A stretch of DNA of 39,911 nt, from positions 1 to 39,911 of the forward strand of contig JAGQVF010000020.1 of assembly GCA_020438135.1 (NCBI GenBank), given 5' to 3'. Position 1 is the first letter of the stretch. Each line of letters begins with the position of its first letter. This DNA is from Bacteroidales bacterium. Lineage in GTDB: Bacteria; Bacteroidota; Bacteroidia; Bacteroidales; JAADJA01. The translations under genes were made by a program, and so were the position numbers. The notes below the pieces were generated by a model. That model saw only the letters and a program-made list of their open reading frames with translations, was not told where the DNA came from and did no database searches. Of this stretch, positions 1 to 7,863 are shown one piece after another.

Positions 1-47
1 CCTCTGCTTGTAAGGCAGATGCTCTGAACCAGCTGAGCTAAGCTCCC
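1..47 (-). tRNA. tRNA-Val (anticodon TAC), 5' part only
   Basis: Read on the minus strand, the gene begins GGGAGCTTAGCTCAGCTGG, a typical acceptor stem and D-arm. It continues into an anticodon stem-loop with stem TCTGC/GCAGA and loop CTTACAA, giving anticodon TAC (valine, GTA codons). The 5' end is at 47 and the gene runs off the left edge of the window after the anticodon stem. The variable loop, T-arm and 3' end are outside the window. A strong consensus promoter lies just upstream (86-115). Confidence 0.93.
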
Positions 48-85
48 TTTTGTTTTTCGATGAACGTTTCTTAAAATTGAGGGTG

Positions 86-115
86 CAAAGATACACCTAT
101 CTTTTTTCTGTGCAA
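86..115 (-). promoter_or_regulatory. Bacteroidota-type promoter of the tRNA-Val gene
   Basis: On the minus strand there is TTG (113-115), a 19-base spacer, then TATCTTTG (86-93). This matches the Bacteroidota sigma factor consensus TTG-N19-TAnnTTTG exactly. Transcription would start near position 79, about 30 bases before the tRNA 5' end. It is the cleanest -33/-7 pair on the minus strand and a reference for the other promoters called here. Confidence 0.75.
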
Positions 116-214
116 GAAAAAAAATAAAATTCGAAAGATTTTAGAAAATGTTCGCCTGGATTTATTGAATACCAATAAATTTAAGTCGCTGGTGATATTT
201 AATTTCTTTCGCCT

Positions 215-222
215 TACTTTTG
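215..222 (+). promoter_or_regulatory. -7 promoter box upstream of tamL
   Basis: TACTTTTG matches the Bacteroidota -7 consensus TAnnTTTG and lies 20-27 bases before the TTG start at 242. I do not see a good -33 TTG at the right spacing. A purine-rich AAGGA at 232-236 could serve as the ribosome site. Confidence 0.5.
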
Positions 223-241
223 CAAGTGAACAAGGAATTAG

Positions 242-2569
242 TTGCGATTGAAAAAAAGTCTTTTAAAATACCTGTTGCTTATGTTTATTGCCGGTGTCTT
301 CACCGGTTGCAATGTGACAAAAAACTTAAAAGAAAACCAATACTTACTTGTTAAGAACAAGATAGAAATTGAAAACCCGGGCAAACTCGTCTCAGAAGGC
401 GATCTTGAAAGTTTAATTCAGCAGGATCCCAATAAAAAATTTCTCGGATTGATACCTTTTAAATTATGGTGGCATTCAATCTTTAAAAAAGGTGGGGAAT
501 CGCCTGTGATTCTTGATCCGGGACTTATCGAAGAAACAGAAAAACAAATGCGGAGCTACCTGAGCAATATTGGATTTTATGACTCCCGGATTTCATATGA
601 TATTCTCAATAAATCGAAAAAGAAACGGAAGGTTTTATATCGTGTAAAACTTTCGGAGCCATTCAGGATCAGGAACATTGGATTCGATATAAAAGATGAT
701 TCTATACGGAATTTGGTTTTCAGGTATAACAAATACTCGATTATAGATTCAGGTTCCGTTTTTAATTCTTTTCTTTTGGATAGTGAAAGGGCCCGGATAG
801 CTGATGCATTGAGTAACAACGGCTATTTCGGGTTTACAAAAGATTTTGTTTATTACGAAGCCGATAGTTCCGTGGCCAATAGAAAAGTTGATCTTACCAT
901 CCTGATCAGGAACCGGGACGAACCGGGTGTTAACAAACCTGTGGCTGGTTCGGGCCATAAAATTTATTACCTGAATAAAGTATTTGTCTATCCCAACTAT
1001 TTACCCTTTCAATCGGATACCTTACCGACCGATACCATTGTGGCTCAAATAAATGATAAAGATGATGACATCAGGGATATTTATCGATTCGTTTATTCTT
1101 CACCATTAAAAATCAGGCCTGATGTGATTACGCGATCCATGTTTATTGAGCCAAAAACCAAATACAGTAAGCTGGATGCAGGTCAAACCTACAAGAAACT
1201 AAATGAGTTAAGGATATATAAGTATGTGGATATCAACTTCAGAGAAAGCAGGGAGCCCCCAAATACGCATCCCGAGCTGAATTATCTCGATTGTATGGTA
1301 AGGTTGACCCGGAACCCCGTTCACTCTTATTCAATCGAAACACAGTTAACCAATTCCGGGGGTGATCCGGGAATTGGTGGAAACTTTCTATACCAGAACA
1401 AAAACATTTTTAATGGTGCTGAGGTACTCAATGTGAGACTCAAAGTTGCTATGGAAGCGCAGAACAGATCAGTAAACAATGAAAACAGCACTGAGAACCT
1501 GGTGTTTTTTAACACTTTTGAGGCTGGAATTGAAGCATCTTTATATGTTCCCAAATTTCTGGCGCCTGTTAATGAAGATATATTTTCGAAATATTTCAGG
1601 CCCAAAACAACGTTTAACCTGGGTTACAGTTTGCAAAACCGCATTGAATACGACCGCACAATCACAAATGTGTCTTTTGGATATGAATGGTCGGAAACAA
1701 AGTTTAAACAACATATTTTTTATCCTTTTGATATCAACTTTGTGAAGGTAAATACAACACCTGAGTTTGATGAAGTCCTCGCTGACGAATCACAACGTTT
1801 TCAAAACCAGTATACGGATCACCTGATTTTCGGATTACGTTACAGTTATATTTATAGCAATCAGGAAATTAATAAAATAAAAAACGTCCTCTATTTTCGG
1901 GGGAATTTCGAAAGTGCAGGTAACCTGCTTAACCTGATCATGAATATTGCCGATAAACCTGCCAATTCCGATGGCTACAGAGAGGTAATCGGTATCAGGT
2001 ATTCGCAACTTGTAAAAACCAATTTTGATACACGCTACTATTTCAGAATCGATAAAAAAAGAACCATCGCCCTGCGCACCTTTATCGGAATAGCTATTCC
2101 TTACGGCAACTCAATTGATATTCCTTTTGAGAAAGGATATTTTGGTGGAGGTGCAAATGGAATGCGGGCATGGCCGCTCAGATACCTCGGGCCGGGTGGA
2201 TTTCAAAACACGGGTGATAAAAGAATTGAACGTGTGGGTGATATCATGCTTGAAGGAAATTTTGAATACAGGTTTCCTGTTTACCGGGTGTTTACCGGAG
2301 CTGTGTTCTACGATATAGGGAATATTTGGCTCCTCAGCGAAAACGAATCATTTCCCGGTGGCGAATTTTATTTTAAAAAGTTTGGAGGCCAACTGGCCAT
2401 GGATCTTGGGCTTGGCATCCGTCTCGATTTTGATTATTTTATTTTCAGGATCGATTTTGCTCAAAGATTGAAAGATCCCGGCAGGCAACCAGGCGACAGA
2501 TGGGTTATCGGAAATGTCAACGGATGGTTTAATCCTGTATTGAACCTGGGAATCGGTTATCCTTTTTAA
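242..2569 (+). CDS. tamL: TamL-type Omp85/BamA-family outer membrane lipoprotein
   Basis: This 775-residue protein has a lipoprotein signal: a hydrophobic stretch, then FTGC with the lipidated Cys at residue 23. POTRA-like repeats follow, then a C-terminal beta-barrel. Near residues 635-650 is a glycine/aromatic block (GANGMRAWPLRYLGPGG) typical of the Omp85 barrel, and the protein ends in a terminal Phe (GIGYPF). In Bacteroidota the lipidated TamA equivalent (TamL) works with TamB in outer membrane protein or lipid assembly. No tamB is next to it here. The start is a TTG at 242, with a second in-frame TTG at 248; both follow AAGGA at 232-236. The helicase gene begins 12 bases after its stop, so the two are probably co-transcribed. 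The family assignment is firm; the name TamL rests on the lipobox plus Omp85 architecture. Confidence 0.85.
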   Translation: MRLKKSLLKYLLLMFIAGVFTGCNVTKNLKENQYLLVKNKIEIENPGKLVSEGDLESLIQQDPNKKFLGLIPFKLWWHSIFKKGGESPVILDPGLIEETEKQMRSYLSNIGFYDSRISYDILNKSKKKRKVLYRVKLSEPFRIRNIGFDIKDDSIRNLVFRYNKYSIIDSGSVFNSFLLDSERARIADALSNNGYFGFTKDFVYYEADSSVANRKVDLTILIRNRDEPGVNKPVAGSGHKIYYLNKVFVYPNYLPFQSDTLPTDTIVAQINDKDDDIRDIYRFVYSSPLKIRPDVITRSMFIEPKTKYSKLDAGQTYKKLNELRIYKYVDINFRESREPPNTHPELNYLDCMVRLTRNPVHSYSIETQLTNSGGDPGIGGNFLYQNKNIFNGAEVLNVRLKVAMEAQNRSVNNENSTENLVFFNTFEAGIEASLYVPKFLAPVNEDIFSKYFRPKTTFNLGYSLQNRIEYDRTITNVSFGYEWSETKFKQHIFYPFDINFVKVNTTPEFDEVLADESQRFQNQYTDHLIFGLRYSYIYSNQEINKIKNVLYFRGNFESAGNLLNLIMNIADKPANSDGYREVIGIRYSQLVKTNFDTRYYFRIDKKRTIALRTFIGIAIPYGNSIDIPFEKGYFGGGANGMRAWPLRYLGPGGFQNTGDKRIERVGDIMLEGNFEYRFPVYRVFTGAVFYDIGNIWLLSENESFPGGEFYFKKFGGQLAMDLGLGIRLDFDYFIFRIDFAQRLKDPGRQPGDRWVIGNVNGWFNPVLNLGIGYPF

Positions 2570-2581
2570 AGCAATTTACGC

Positions 2582-4006
2582 ATGACCCGTACTGAGTTTA
2601 TTCATCAAATGTATGCTCTCTTCCCTTATGAACCAACTAAAGGACAGGCAGAACTAATCGATGCCCTAACCGCGTTTCTGTATCTGAGGGATCAAAATTC
2701 GCTGTTCTTGCTGAAGGGCTATGCCGGGACAGGTAAAACTACAATCGTAAGTTTACTGGTCAGATTATTTAAGTTGCTGGGAAAAAAAACGCTATTGATG
2801 GCACCTACAGGCCGGGCAGCAAAGGTTTTATCAGCTTATGCCCGGGCGCCTGCTTTTACCATTCACAAGCAGATCTACCAACTTCAAAGTACGGCCGGAG
2901 GGGGAATACAATTGTTTCTGGCCGAAAACAAGCACCGTAATACCCTTTTTATTATCGATGAAGCTTCGATGATTCCGGATGAATCCACTTCGATCGATAG
3001 TCATTCATTTGGTGGAAGAAGATTACTCGACGACCTGATGGAGTTTACCTATTCGGGTAACAATTGCAGAATGATCCTTTTGGGCGATGACGCTCAACTT
3101 CCACCGGTCGGGCTTGATATTAGTCCGGCATTAGACTTGAATTATCTAAAATCAAATTATCATCAGCAGATACTTCACTTCGAATTAAAGGATGTGGTAA
3201 GACAGGCTGAAGACTCAGGTATCTTATCAAATGCAACTACCATTCGTAATAACCTGGATACAGAAGGTATCAGCCGTTTGATAAATCATCATCAATTTAA
3301 TGATGTATCAGCCATTACAGGTGAAATGCTCGAGGAATACCTGCAGGAAAGTTTTAGCGGAAAGGATGCAGAGGATTCCATCATCGTTACGAGATCGAAT
3401 AAACGAGCCAATGTTTTTAACCAGGAAGTGAGAAAACGCATTTTGCTGAGGGAAAACGAAATTGCTGCAGGAGATTTATTGATGATCGTTAAAAACAACT
3501 ATTTCTGGGTGCCGAAAAATTCGAAAATCGGATTTCTTGCCAATGGAGATTTGATCGAGATCATGCGTATCGAAGGATATGAAGAACTGTACGGTTATCG
3601 CTTTGCCAGTGTTAATGTGCGATTGATCGATTACCCGGATGAAAATGACATTTCGATCAAGATTTTGCTCGACACCTTACAAATTGATGGACCATCATTG
3701 TCGTCGAATGAAACTTCCGGTTTTATGGATGAGGTGATGAAAGATTATGAAGATATTCCTACCCGCAGACAAAAAATTGAAAAAGTGAAAAACAATCCCT
3801 GGTTCAATGCGGTACAGGTAAAATTCGGATATGCATTAACCTGTCATAAAACACAGGGGGGGCAATGGGACAATGTTTTTATAGATCTGGGATACCTGAA
3901 TGAAGAGTTTATTGACAGATCATTCTACAGGTGGTTATACACAGCTTTTACCAGGGCACGGAAAAAAATCTACCTGATAAATTTTCCGGAAAGGTTTTTT
4001 ACCTGA
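2582..4006 (+). CDS. RecD/Dda-like SF1 DNA helicase (AAA_30 plus UvrD_C_2)
   Basis: This 474-residue cytoplasmic helicase has all the key superfamily 1 motifs. They are Walker A GYAGTGKTT (46-54, Lys52), a motif Ia-like APTGRAA (74-80), Walker B IIDEAS (Asp126-Glu127), motif III GDDAQLPPVG (168-177), TCHKTQG (420-426) and motif VI YTAFTRAR (453-460). The short length and the CHKTQG block resemble the stand-alone RecD2/Dda-like helicases common in Bacteroidota, annotated as exodeoxyribonuclease V alpha-like or AAA-family ATPase. No RecB or RecC partner is nearby, so it probably acts alone in repair or replication restart. It begins 12 bases after tamL and ends in TGA. Confidence 0.88.
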   Translation: MTRTEFIHQMYALFPYEPTKGQAELIDALTAFLYLRDQNSLFLLKGYAGTGKTTIVSLLVRLFKLLGKKTLLMAPTGRAAKVLSAYARAPAFTIHKQIYQLQSTAGGGIQLFLAENKHRNTLFIIDEASMIPDESTSIDSHSFGGRRLLDDLMEFTYSGNNCRMILLGDDAQLPPVGLDISPALDLNYLKSNYHQQILHFELKDVVRQAEDSGILSNATTIRNNLDTEGISRLINHHQFNDVSAITGEMLEEYLQESFSGKDAEDSIIVTRSNKRANVFNQEVRKRILLRENEIAAGDLLMIVKNNYFWVPKNSKIGFLANGDLIEIMRIEGYEELYGYRFASVNVRLIDYPDENDISIKILLDTLQIDGPSLSSNETSGFMDEVMKDYEDIPTRRQKIEKVKNNPWFNAVQVKFGYALTCHKTQGGQWDNVFIDLGYLNEEFIDRSFYRWLYTAFTRARKKIYLINFPERFFT

Positions 4007-4015
4007 AAAATTGAA

Positions 4016-4042
4016 GCCTGAAAGCAAAAAATGCAATCAGGC
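4016..4042 (+). terminator. Hairpin after the helicase gene, possible terminator
   Basis: GCCTGA (4016-4021) pairs with TCAGGC (4037-4042). After an AA/AA internal loop, GCA (4024-4026) pairs with TGC (4032-4034) around an A5 loop. It sits 10 bases after the helicase stop. No T-tract follows, so it may stabilise the transcript 3' end rather than be a classic intrinsic terminator. Confidence 0.4.
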
Positions 4043-4243
4043 CTCACCCTCTACGCTAATGAAAAATAATAATAACTGCTCATTACCAACTTTTGTGCCA
4101 CTGGATAATAACAGTTACACAAAACCCGTATGATAGAGATTATAGAACGAAATGCAGGTATCGGTATTGCATTTGTTTACTATCCGTTTTCATAAAATTT
4201 TACCAATTATAGAAAGAAAATTTCCCGGAGCGAAATTTGACCT

Positions 4244-4251
4244 TATTTTTG
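4244..4251 (+). promoter_or_regulatory. -7 promoter box upstream of the M64 peptidase gene
   Basis: TATTTTTG matches TAnnTTTG and lies 15-22 bases before the ATG at 4266. It falls inside the longer open frame that begins at 4152, which argues that the true start is 4266. Confidence 0.55.
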
Positions 4252-4265
4252 CCCGTAAAAATCAC

Positions 4266-5534
4266 ATGAAGATATTTTCTGTTATATTGCTGATTTTAAC
4301 TTCACTCAACCTGCAGGCTGATTTCGACGATTTCTTTAAACACAAAACCCTGCGCGTCGACTATTTTCATGCCGGTGATGCAAATTCTGAACATTACTTT
4401 CTTGATCAGGTGAAAATAGAACCATTTTGGGGCGGTTCACTGGTAAATCTGATTGATACCTTTCAATACGGCCACTATTATTTAAAAGTTTTCAATGCTT
4501 CCAACGACTCTCTTCTTTATTCAAGAGGTTACAGTTCACTGTTTGCAGAATGGCAAACTACAGAAGAAGCCAGCCGGTTGCACAAAAGCTTTAGTGAAAC
4601 CGTAGTGTGTCCCCTACCCCGCTATCCCGCTTATATCATGCTTTACAGCAGAGACAGCCTGGGGCATTTTAAGGACAAATTCCGATACGACTTCGATCCT
4701 GAAAATTACTTTATTTCTACAGAAAGGAATTTTGAATTTCCGGCTTTTGAAAGTTTAATATCCGGACCATCGGAGCATTGTGTTGATATCGTTATTCTTC
4801 CCGATGGCTATACGAATTCGGATATGGGGAAATTCATAAATGATTGTAAAAAGTTTGCTGAAGATCTTTTCACTTTTAAACCTTATGATATCTATCGTGA
4901 TAAATTTAACATCAGGGGGGTATGGGCTCCTTCGGATGATGCCGGTAGCGATATCCCCGCTGATTCTGTTTGGAAGAGAACAATTTTAAATACTTCGTTT
5001 TATACATTTGATAGTGAGCGTTATTGTATGACTTACGATAATAAAAATGTACGAGACCTCGCTGCCAATGTGCCGTACGATCAAATCTATATCCTGGTCA
5101 ACACGGACAAATATGGTGGTGGAGCCATTTACAATTATTATTCAGTGAGTGTAAACAGCAATCTTCATGCAGCCAAAATTTTTGTTCATGAATTCGGACA
5201 CGGTTTTGCCGGATTGGGCGATGAGTATTACGATTCGTCTGTTGCCTATAGTGAGTTTTATCCCACGAATATCGAACCCTGGGAGCCAAATCTTACAACG
5301 ATGGTTGATTTTGACCGCAAATGGAAAAATCTATTGGATGATAAAACACCGGTCCCAACTCCGCCCCAAAGAAAGTACTTTGATAAAACAGGTGTATTTG
5401 AGGGAGGTGGTTACGCTGCAAAAGGTGTTTACCGGCCGGCTTACGATTGCCTCATGAATTCCTTTTCGGGCGATCATTTTTGTGCCGTTTGTCAAAAAGC
5501 CATCGAACATATGATTTTGTTTTATGCACAATAA
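4266..5534 (+). CDS. Exported M64-family (IgA peptidase-like) metallopeptidase
   Basis: This 422-residue protein starts with a signal peptide (MKIFSVILLILTSLNLQA). An M64 N-terminal beta domain follows, and then the metalloprotease core with HEFGHGFAGLGDEY at about 308-321. This is HExxH followed by the conserved GDEY of peptidase family M64. The C-terminus has a Cys-rich block (CLMNS...FCAVCQKAIEHM) shared by family members. M64 is named for a Clostridium IgA peptidase, but Bacteroidota members are generally of unknown substrate, so IgA cleavage should not be assumed. The frame is open from 4152, but the -7 box at 4244-4251 and the signal peptide place the start at 4266. It is probably a single-gene unit. 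Confidence 0.85.
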   Translation: MKIFSVILLILTSLNLQADFDDFFKHKTLRVDYFHAGDANSEHYFLDQVKIEPFWGGSLVNLIDTFQYGHYYLKVFNASNDSLLYSRGYSSLFAEWQTTEEASRLHKSFSETVVCPLPRYPAYIMLYSRDSLGHFKDKFRYDFDPENYFISTERNFEFPAFESLISGPSEHCVDIVILPDGYTNSDMGKFINDCKKFAEDLFTFKPYDIYRDKFNIRGVWAPSDDAGSDIPADSVWKRTILNTSFYTFDSERYCMTYDNKNVRDLAANVPYDQIYILVNTDKYGGGAIYNYYSVSVNSNLHAAKIFVHEFGHGFAGLGDEYYDSSVAYSEFYPTNIEPWEPNLTTMVDFDRKWKNLLDDKTPVPTPPQRKYFDKTGVFEGGGYAAKGVYRPAYDCLMNSFSGDHFCAVCQKAIEHMILFYAQ

Positions 5535-5574
5535 CTGCTGATTGCTACCCGGCAAATCTTCTATCTTATCTTTC

Positions 5575-5605
5575 ATTGTTAATCTGTTAACAATTTATAC
5601 ATTTG
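5575..5605 (+). promoter_or_regulatory. ptb-buk promoter with overlapping inverted repeat
   Basis: TTG (5576-5578), a 19-base spacer and TACATTTG (5598-5605) form a perfect Bacteroidota promoter. A perfect inverted repeat, ATTGTTAA-TCTG-TTAACAAT (5575-5594), covers the -33 element and most of the spacer. This is the position expected for a repressor or other dimeric regulator. The mRNA leader would be about 35-40 bases before the ATG at 5649. The bound protein is unknown. Confidence 0.6.
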
Positions 5606-5648
5606 CATCCGTTTTTAAATGATTTTAAAACATAAAAATTAGGAAACA

Positions 5649-6545
5649 ATGATTACAAAACTTGCTGAATTGGTTGAAATGGCCAAATCGAAACGGAAAA
5701 GAAAAATAGCAGTTGCAGCAGCAGGAGACTACGATGTGCTGGAGGCTTTAAAAAATGCAGATGAACATGATATTGTTGAGCCGGTGTTGGTTGGTGAAAA
5801 AGCCAAGATTGAAAAAATATGTGCTGAAATTGGTTACAATATTGAGAGATACTCAATTATCGACATTGAAGATAAATTTCAGGCTTCACTTAAAGCAAGC
5901 CAGTTGATACGCGAAGGCAAGGCTGATTTGCTGATGAAAGGATTGGTCAGTACCGGACAGCTTTTAAAAGCCGTATTAAATAAGGAATACGGATTAAGAA
6001 AGGGAGATATTCTCAGCCACGTCGCGATCTTTGAATCACCATACTATCATAAACTGCTCGGAATAACAGATGCTGCCATGAATGTAGCTCCGAACTTCGA
6101 AGAAAAAATTGCCCTTATCAACAATGCGGTTGAGGTTTTTCATTTATTGGGTGAAAAAAATCCGAAAGTCGCGGTAGTAGGAGCGGTTGAAACTGTTAAT
6201 CAGCGGATGGAGTCGACTATGCATGCGGCTACCCTTAGTATGATGAATAAAAGGCAGCAGATCAGGGGATGCACCATCGACGGACCACTGGCTCTTGATA
6301 ATGCGGTTTCAAAAAAGGCCGCCGAAGTTAAAAACATACAGAGTGAGGTAGCCGGAAATGTTGACATTGTTGTAGCTCCCGATATCAATGGCGCAAACTT
6401 TCTCTATAAATCGTTGAATTTTCTTGGAGGTGCTTCTACTGCGGCTGTTATTATGGGAGCAAAAGTGCCGATTGTACTTACATCCAGGGCAGATTCTGAA
6501 AAAACCAAATTTCTCTCCATTTCCCTGGCGGCAGCAATTGGCTAA
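5649..6545 (+). CDS. ptb: Phosphate butyryltransferase
   Basis: This 298-residue protein is of the PTA/PTB family, the usual length for phosphate butyryltransferase. It converts butyryl-CoA (or a branched-chain acyl-CoA) and phosphate to the acyl phosphate in the cytoplasm. Family features include the N-terminal KIAVAAAGDYDVLEAL, the central LLMKGLVSTGQLLKAVL (substrate-side loop), SHVAIFE, and the C-terminal VAPDINGANFLYKSL followed by GAKVPIVLTSRAD. An AGGA ribosome site lies 7 bases before the ATG. Butyrate kinase follows after 33 bases, which supports butyryl over acetyl as substrate. Some relatives are specific for isobutyryl or isovaleryl groups from amino acid fermentation, and the sequence alone does not separate these. 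Confidence 0.9.
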   Translation: MITKLAELVEMAKSKRKRKIAVAAAGDYDVLEALKNADEHDIVEPVLVGEKAKIEKICAEIGYNIERYSIIDIEDKFQASLKASQLIREGKADLLMKGLVSTGQLLKAVLNKEYGLRKGDILSHVAIFESPYYHKLLGITDAAMNVAPNFEEKIALINNAVEVFHLLGEKNPKVAVVGAVETVNQRMESTMHAATLSMMNKRQQIRGCTIDGPLALDNAVSKKAAEVKNIQSEVAGNVDIVVAPDINGANFLYKSLNFLGGASTAAVIMGAKVPIVLTSRADSEKTKFLSISLAAAIG

Positions 6546-6578
6546 TATCTTACGAATATTTTCTTACGATAAGAGATC

Positions 6579-7658
6579 ATGGACGATATCATCAGGATTT
6601 TAGCGATTAACCCGGGATCCACTTCAACAAAAATTGCGGTGTATGAAGGTGAAATACCGGTTTTTCTAAAGAACCTGAAACATTCCAGCGAATCTCTTGA
6701 ACCATTTGAAAAAATAACGGACCAGTTTGGTTTTAGGAAAAAACTGATTCTGAACCAACTCGAAGAGGCAGGCCTGGATATCCAAACGATTCGCATCGTT
6801 ATGGGGCGTGGTGGTTTGTTAAAACCGATTGAATCGGGTATTTATGAGGTTAACGATCGCATGATTCACGATCTCAGGAATTCCCCTTTAGGCGAACATG
6901 CCAGCAACCTCGGTGGATTGATTGCTCACGATTTGGCCGCGTCAATTGAAGGTGCCCGGGCATTTATTGCCAATCCGGTAGTGGTTGATGAAATGATCGA
7001 CCTGGCGAGGTTTACTGGTCACCCCCTCTTCACCAGGAAATCGATTTTTCATGCTCTGAATCAAAAAGCGGTAGCAAGGGAACATGCTAAATCAGCCATG
7101 AAAAAATATGAAGATCTTAACCTCATTGTTGTTCATTTGGGTGGAGGAATAACCATTGGTGCGCACCGGAAAGGAAGAGTTATCGACGTAAATCAGGGGC
7201 TTGACGGTGAAGGTCCATTTTCACCCGAGCGGTCAGGAACACTTCCTGCCGGTGACCTGGTGCGGTTATGTTTTAGCCAAAAGTATTCGCAAAAGGAGAT
7301 CATGACCATGATAAAAGGTGCCGGAGGTCTTGTAGCCTACACAGGAACCAATAGTGCCTATGAGGTTGAAATGAAAGCGTTTGAGGGCGATGAAAAAGCC
7401 AGCCGTTTTATGCAGGCAATGGCTTACCAGGTTTCGAAGGATATAGGTGCCATGGCAACCGTACTGGAAGGTGATGTAGACGGTATTGTTATAACCGGAG
7501 GTGTGGCTAACAGCAAATGGTTTGTTGGATTGATTGCCGAAAGGGTGAAATTTATAGCACCTGTGCATGTTTATCCCGGTGAAGATGAAATGCGGGCACT
7601 TGCATTCAACGGACTCAGAATTCTGAAAGGCGAAGCTGATGTTAAAATCTATCGCTGA
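6579..7658 (+). CDS. buk: Butyrate kinase
   Basis: This 359-residue acetate/propionate kinase-family protein of the shorter, butyrate kinase type makes ATP from butyryl phosphate. Visible motifs are the N-terminal phosphate-binding ILAINPGSTSTKIAVYE, GRGGLLKPIESGIYEVN, FHALNQKAVAREHA, LIVVHLGGGITIGAHR (phosphate 2), and the C-terminal adenosine block GIVITGGVANS. It lies 33 bases after ptb in the same operon, with an AAGAGA ribosome site. Together the pair give substrate-level phosphorylation at the end of butyrate or branched-chain acid fermentation. It ends in TGA, which shows that TGA works as a stop codon in this organism. Confidence 0.92.
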   Translation: MDDIIRILAINPGSTSTKIAVYEGEIPVFLKNLKHSSESLEPFEKITDQFGFRKKLILNQLEEAGLDIQTIRIVMGRGGLLKPIESGIYEVNDRMIHDLRNSPLGEHASNLGGLIAHDLAASIEGARAFIANPVVVDEMIDLARFTGHPLFTRKSIFHALNQKAVAREHAKSAMKKYEDLNLIVVHLGGGITIGAHRKGRVIDVNQGLDGEGPFSPERSGTLPAGDLVRLCFSQKYSQKEIMTMIKGAGGLVAYTGTNSAYEVEMKAFEGDEKASRFMQAMAYQVSKDIGAMATVLEGDVDGIVITGGVANSKWFVGLIAERVKFIAPVHVYPGEDEMRALAFNGLRILKGEADVKIYR

Positions 7659-7670
7659 TTTTTCTGCAAA

Positions 7671-7690
7671 AGATTACATGTAATTCCTTT
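7671..7690 (+). terminator. Weak terminator-like palindrome after buk
   Basis: The palindrome ATTACATGTAAT (7673-7684) is flanked by A-rich sequence on the left and followed by TCC and T5. With a CATG loop the stem is only 4-5 AT pairs, so termination would be weak. The call is tentative. Confidence 0.25.
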
Positions 7691-7805
7691 TTCTGTTATT
7701 TAGAAAGTTAATAAATTAAGAGGGAAATCTCTTCATTTTCGCGGCTTCTGTTTTAAGTATTCAGTTTTTCTTATATGTTAATTACTATATTTCATTTATT
7801 TTATT

Positions 7806-7813
7806 TAGGTTTG
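7806..7813 (+). promoter_or_regulatory. -7 promoter box of the TGA-containing thioredoxin-like gene
   Basis: TAGGTTTG matches TAnnTTTG and lies 51-58 bases before the ATG at 7864, giving a leader of about 45 bases. No clear -33 TTG is visible. An intact promoter, leader and signal peptide in front of the in-frame TGA suggest a gene that is still expressed. Confidence 0.55.
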
Positions 7814-7863
7814 CTCTACAAATCACAAAGAACACAAGTAATTATTCACTTAAATTTTTTATC

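Noticed and set aside
4152..4265. Longer N-terminus for the M64 peptidase
   Set aside because: The promoter box at 4244-4251 lies inside this stretch and the signal peptide begins at 4266.
4266..5534. IgA-specific protease as a virulence function
   Set aside because: The M64 family name derives from one clostridial enzyme. Nothing in this window suggests a host-associated role.
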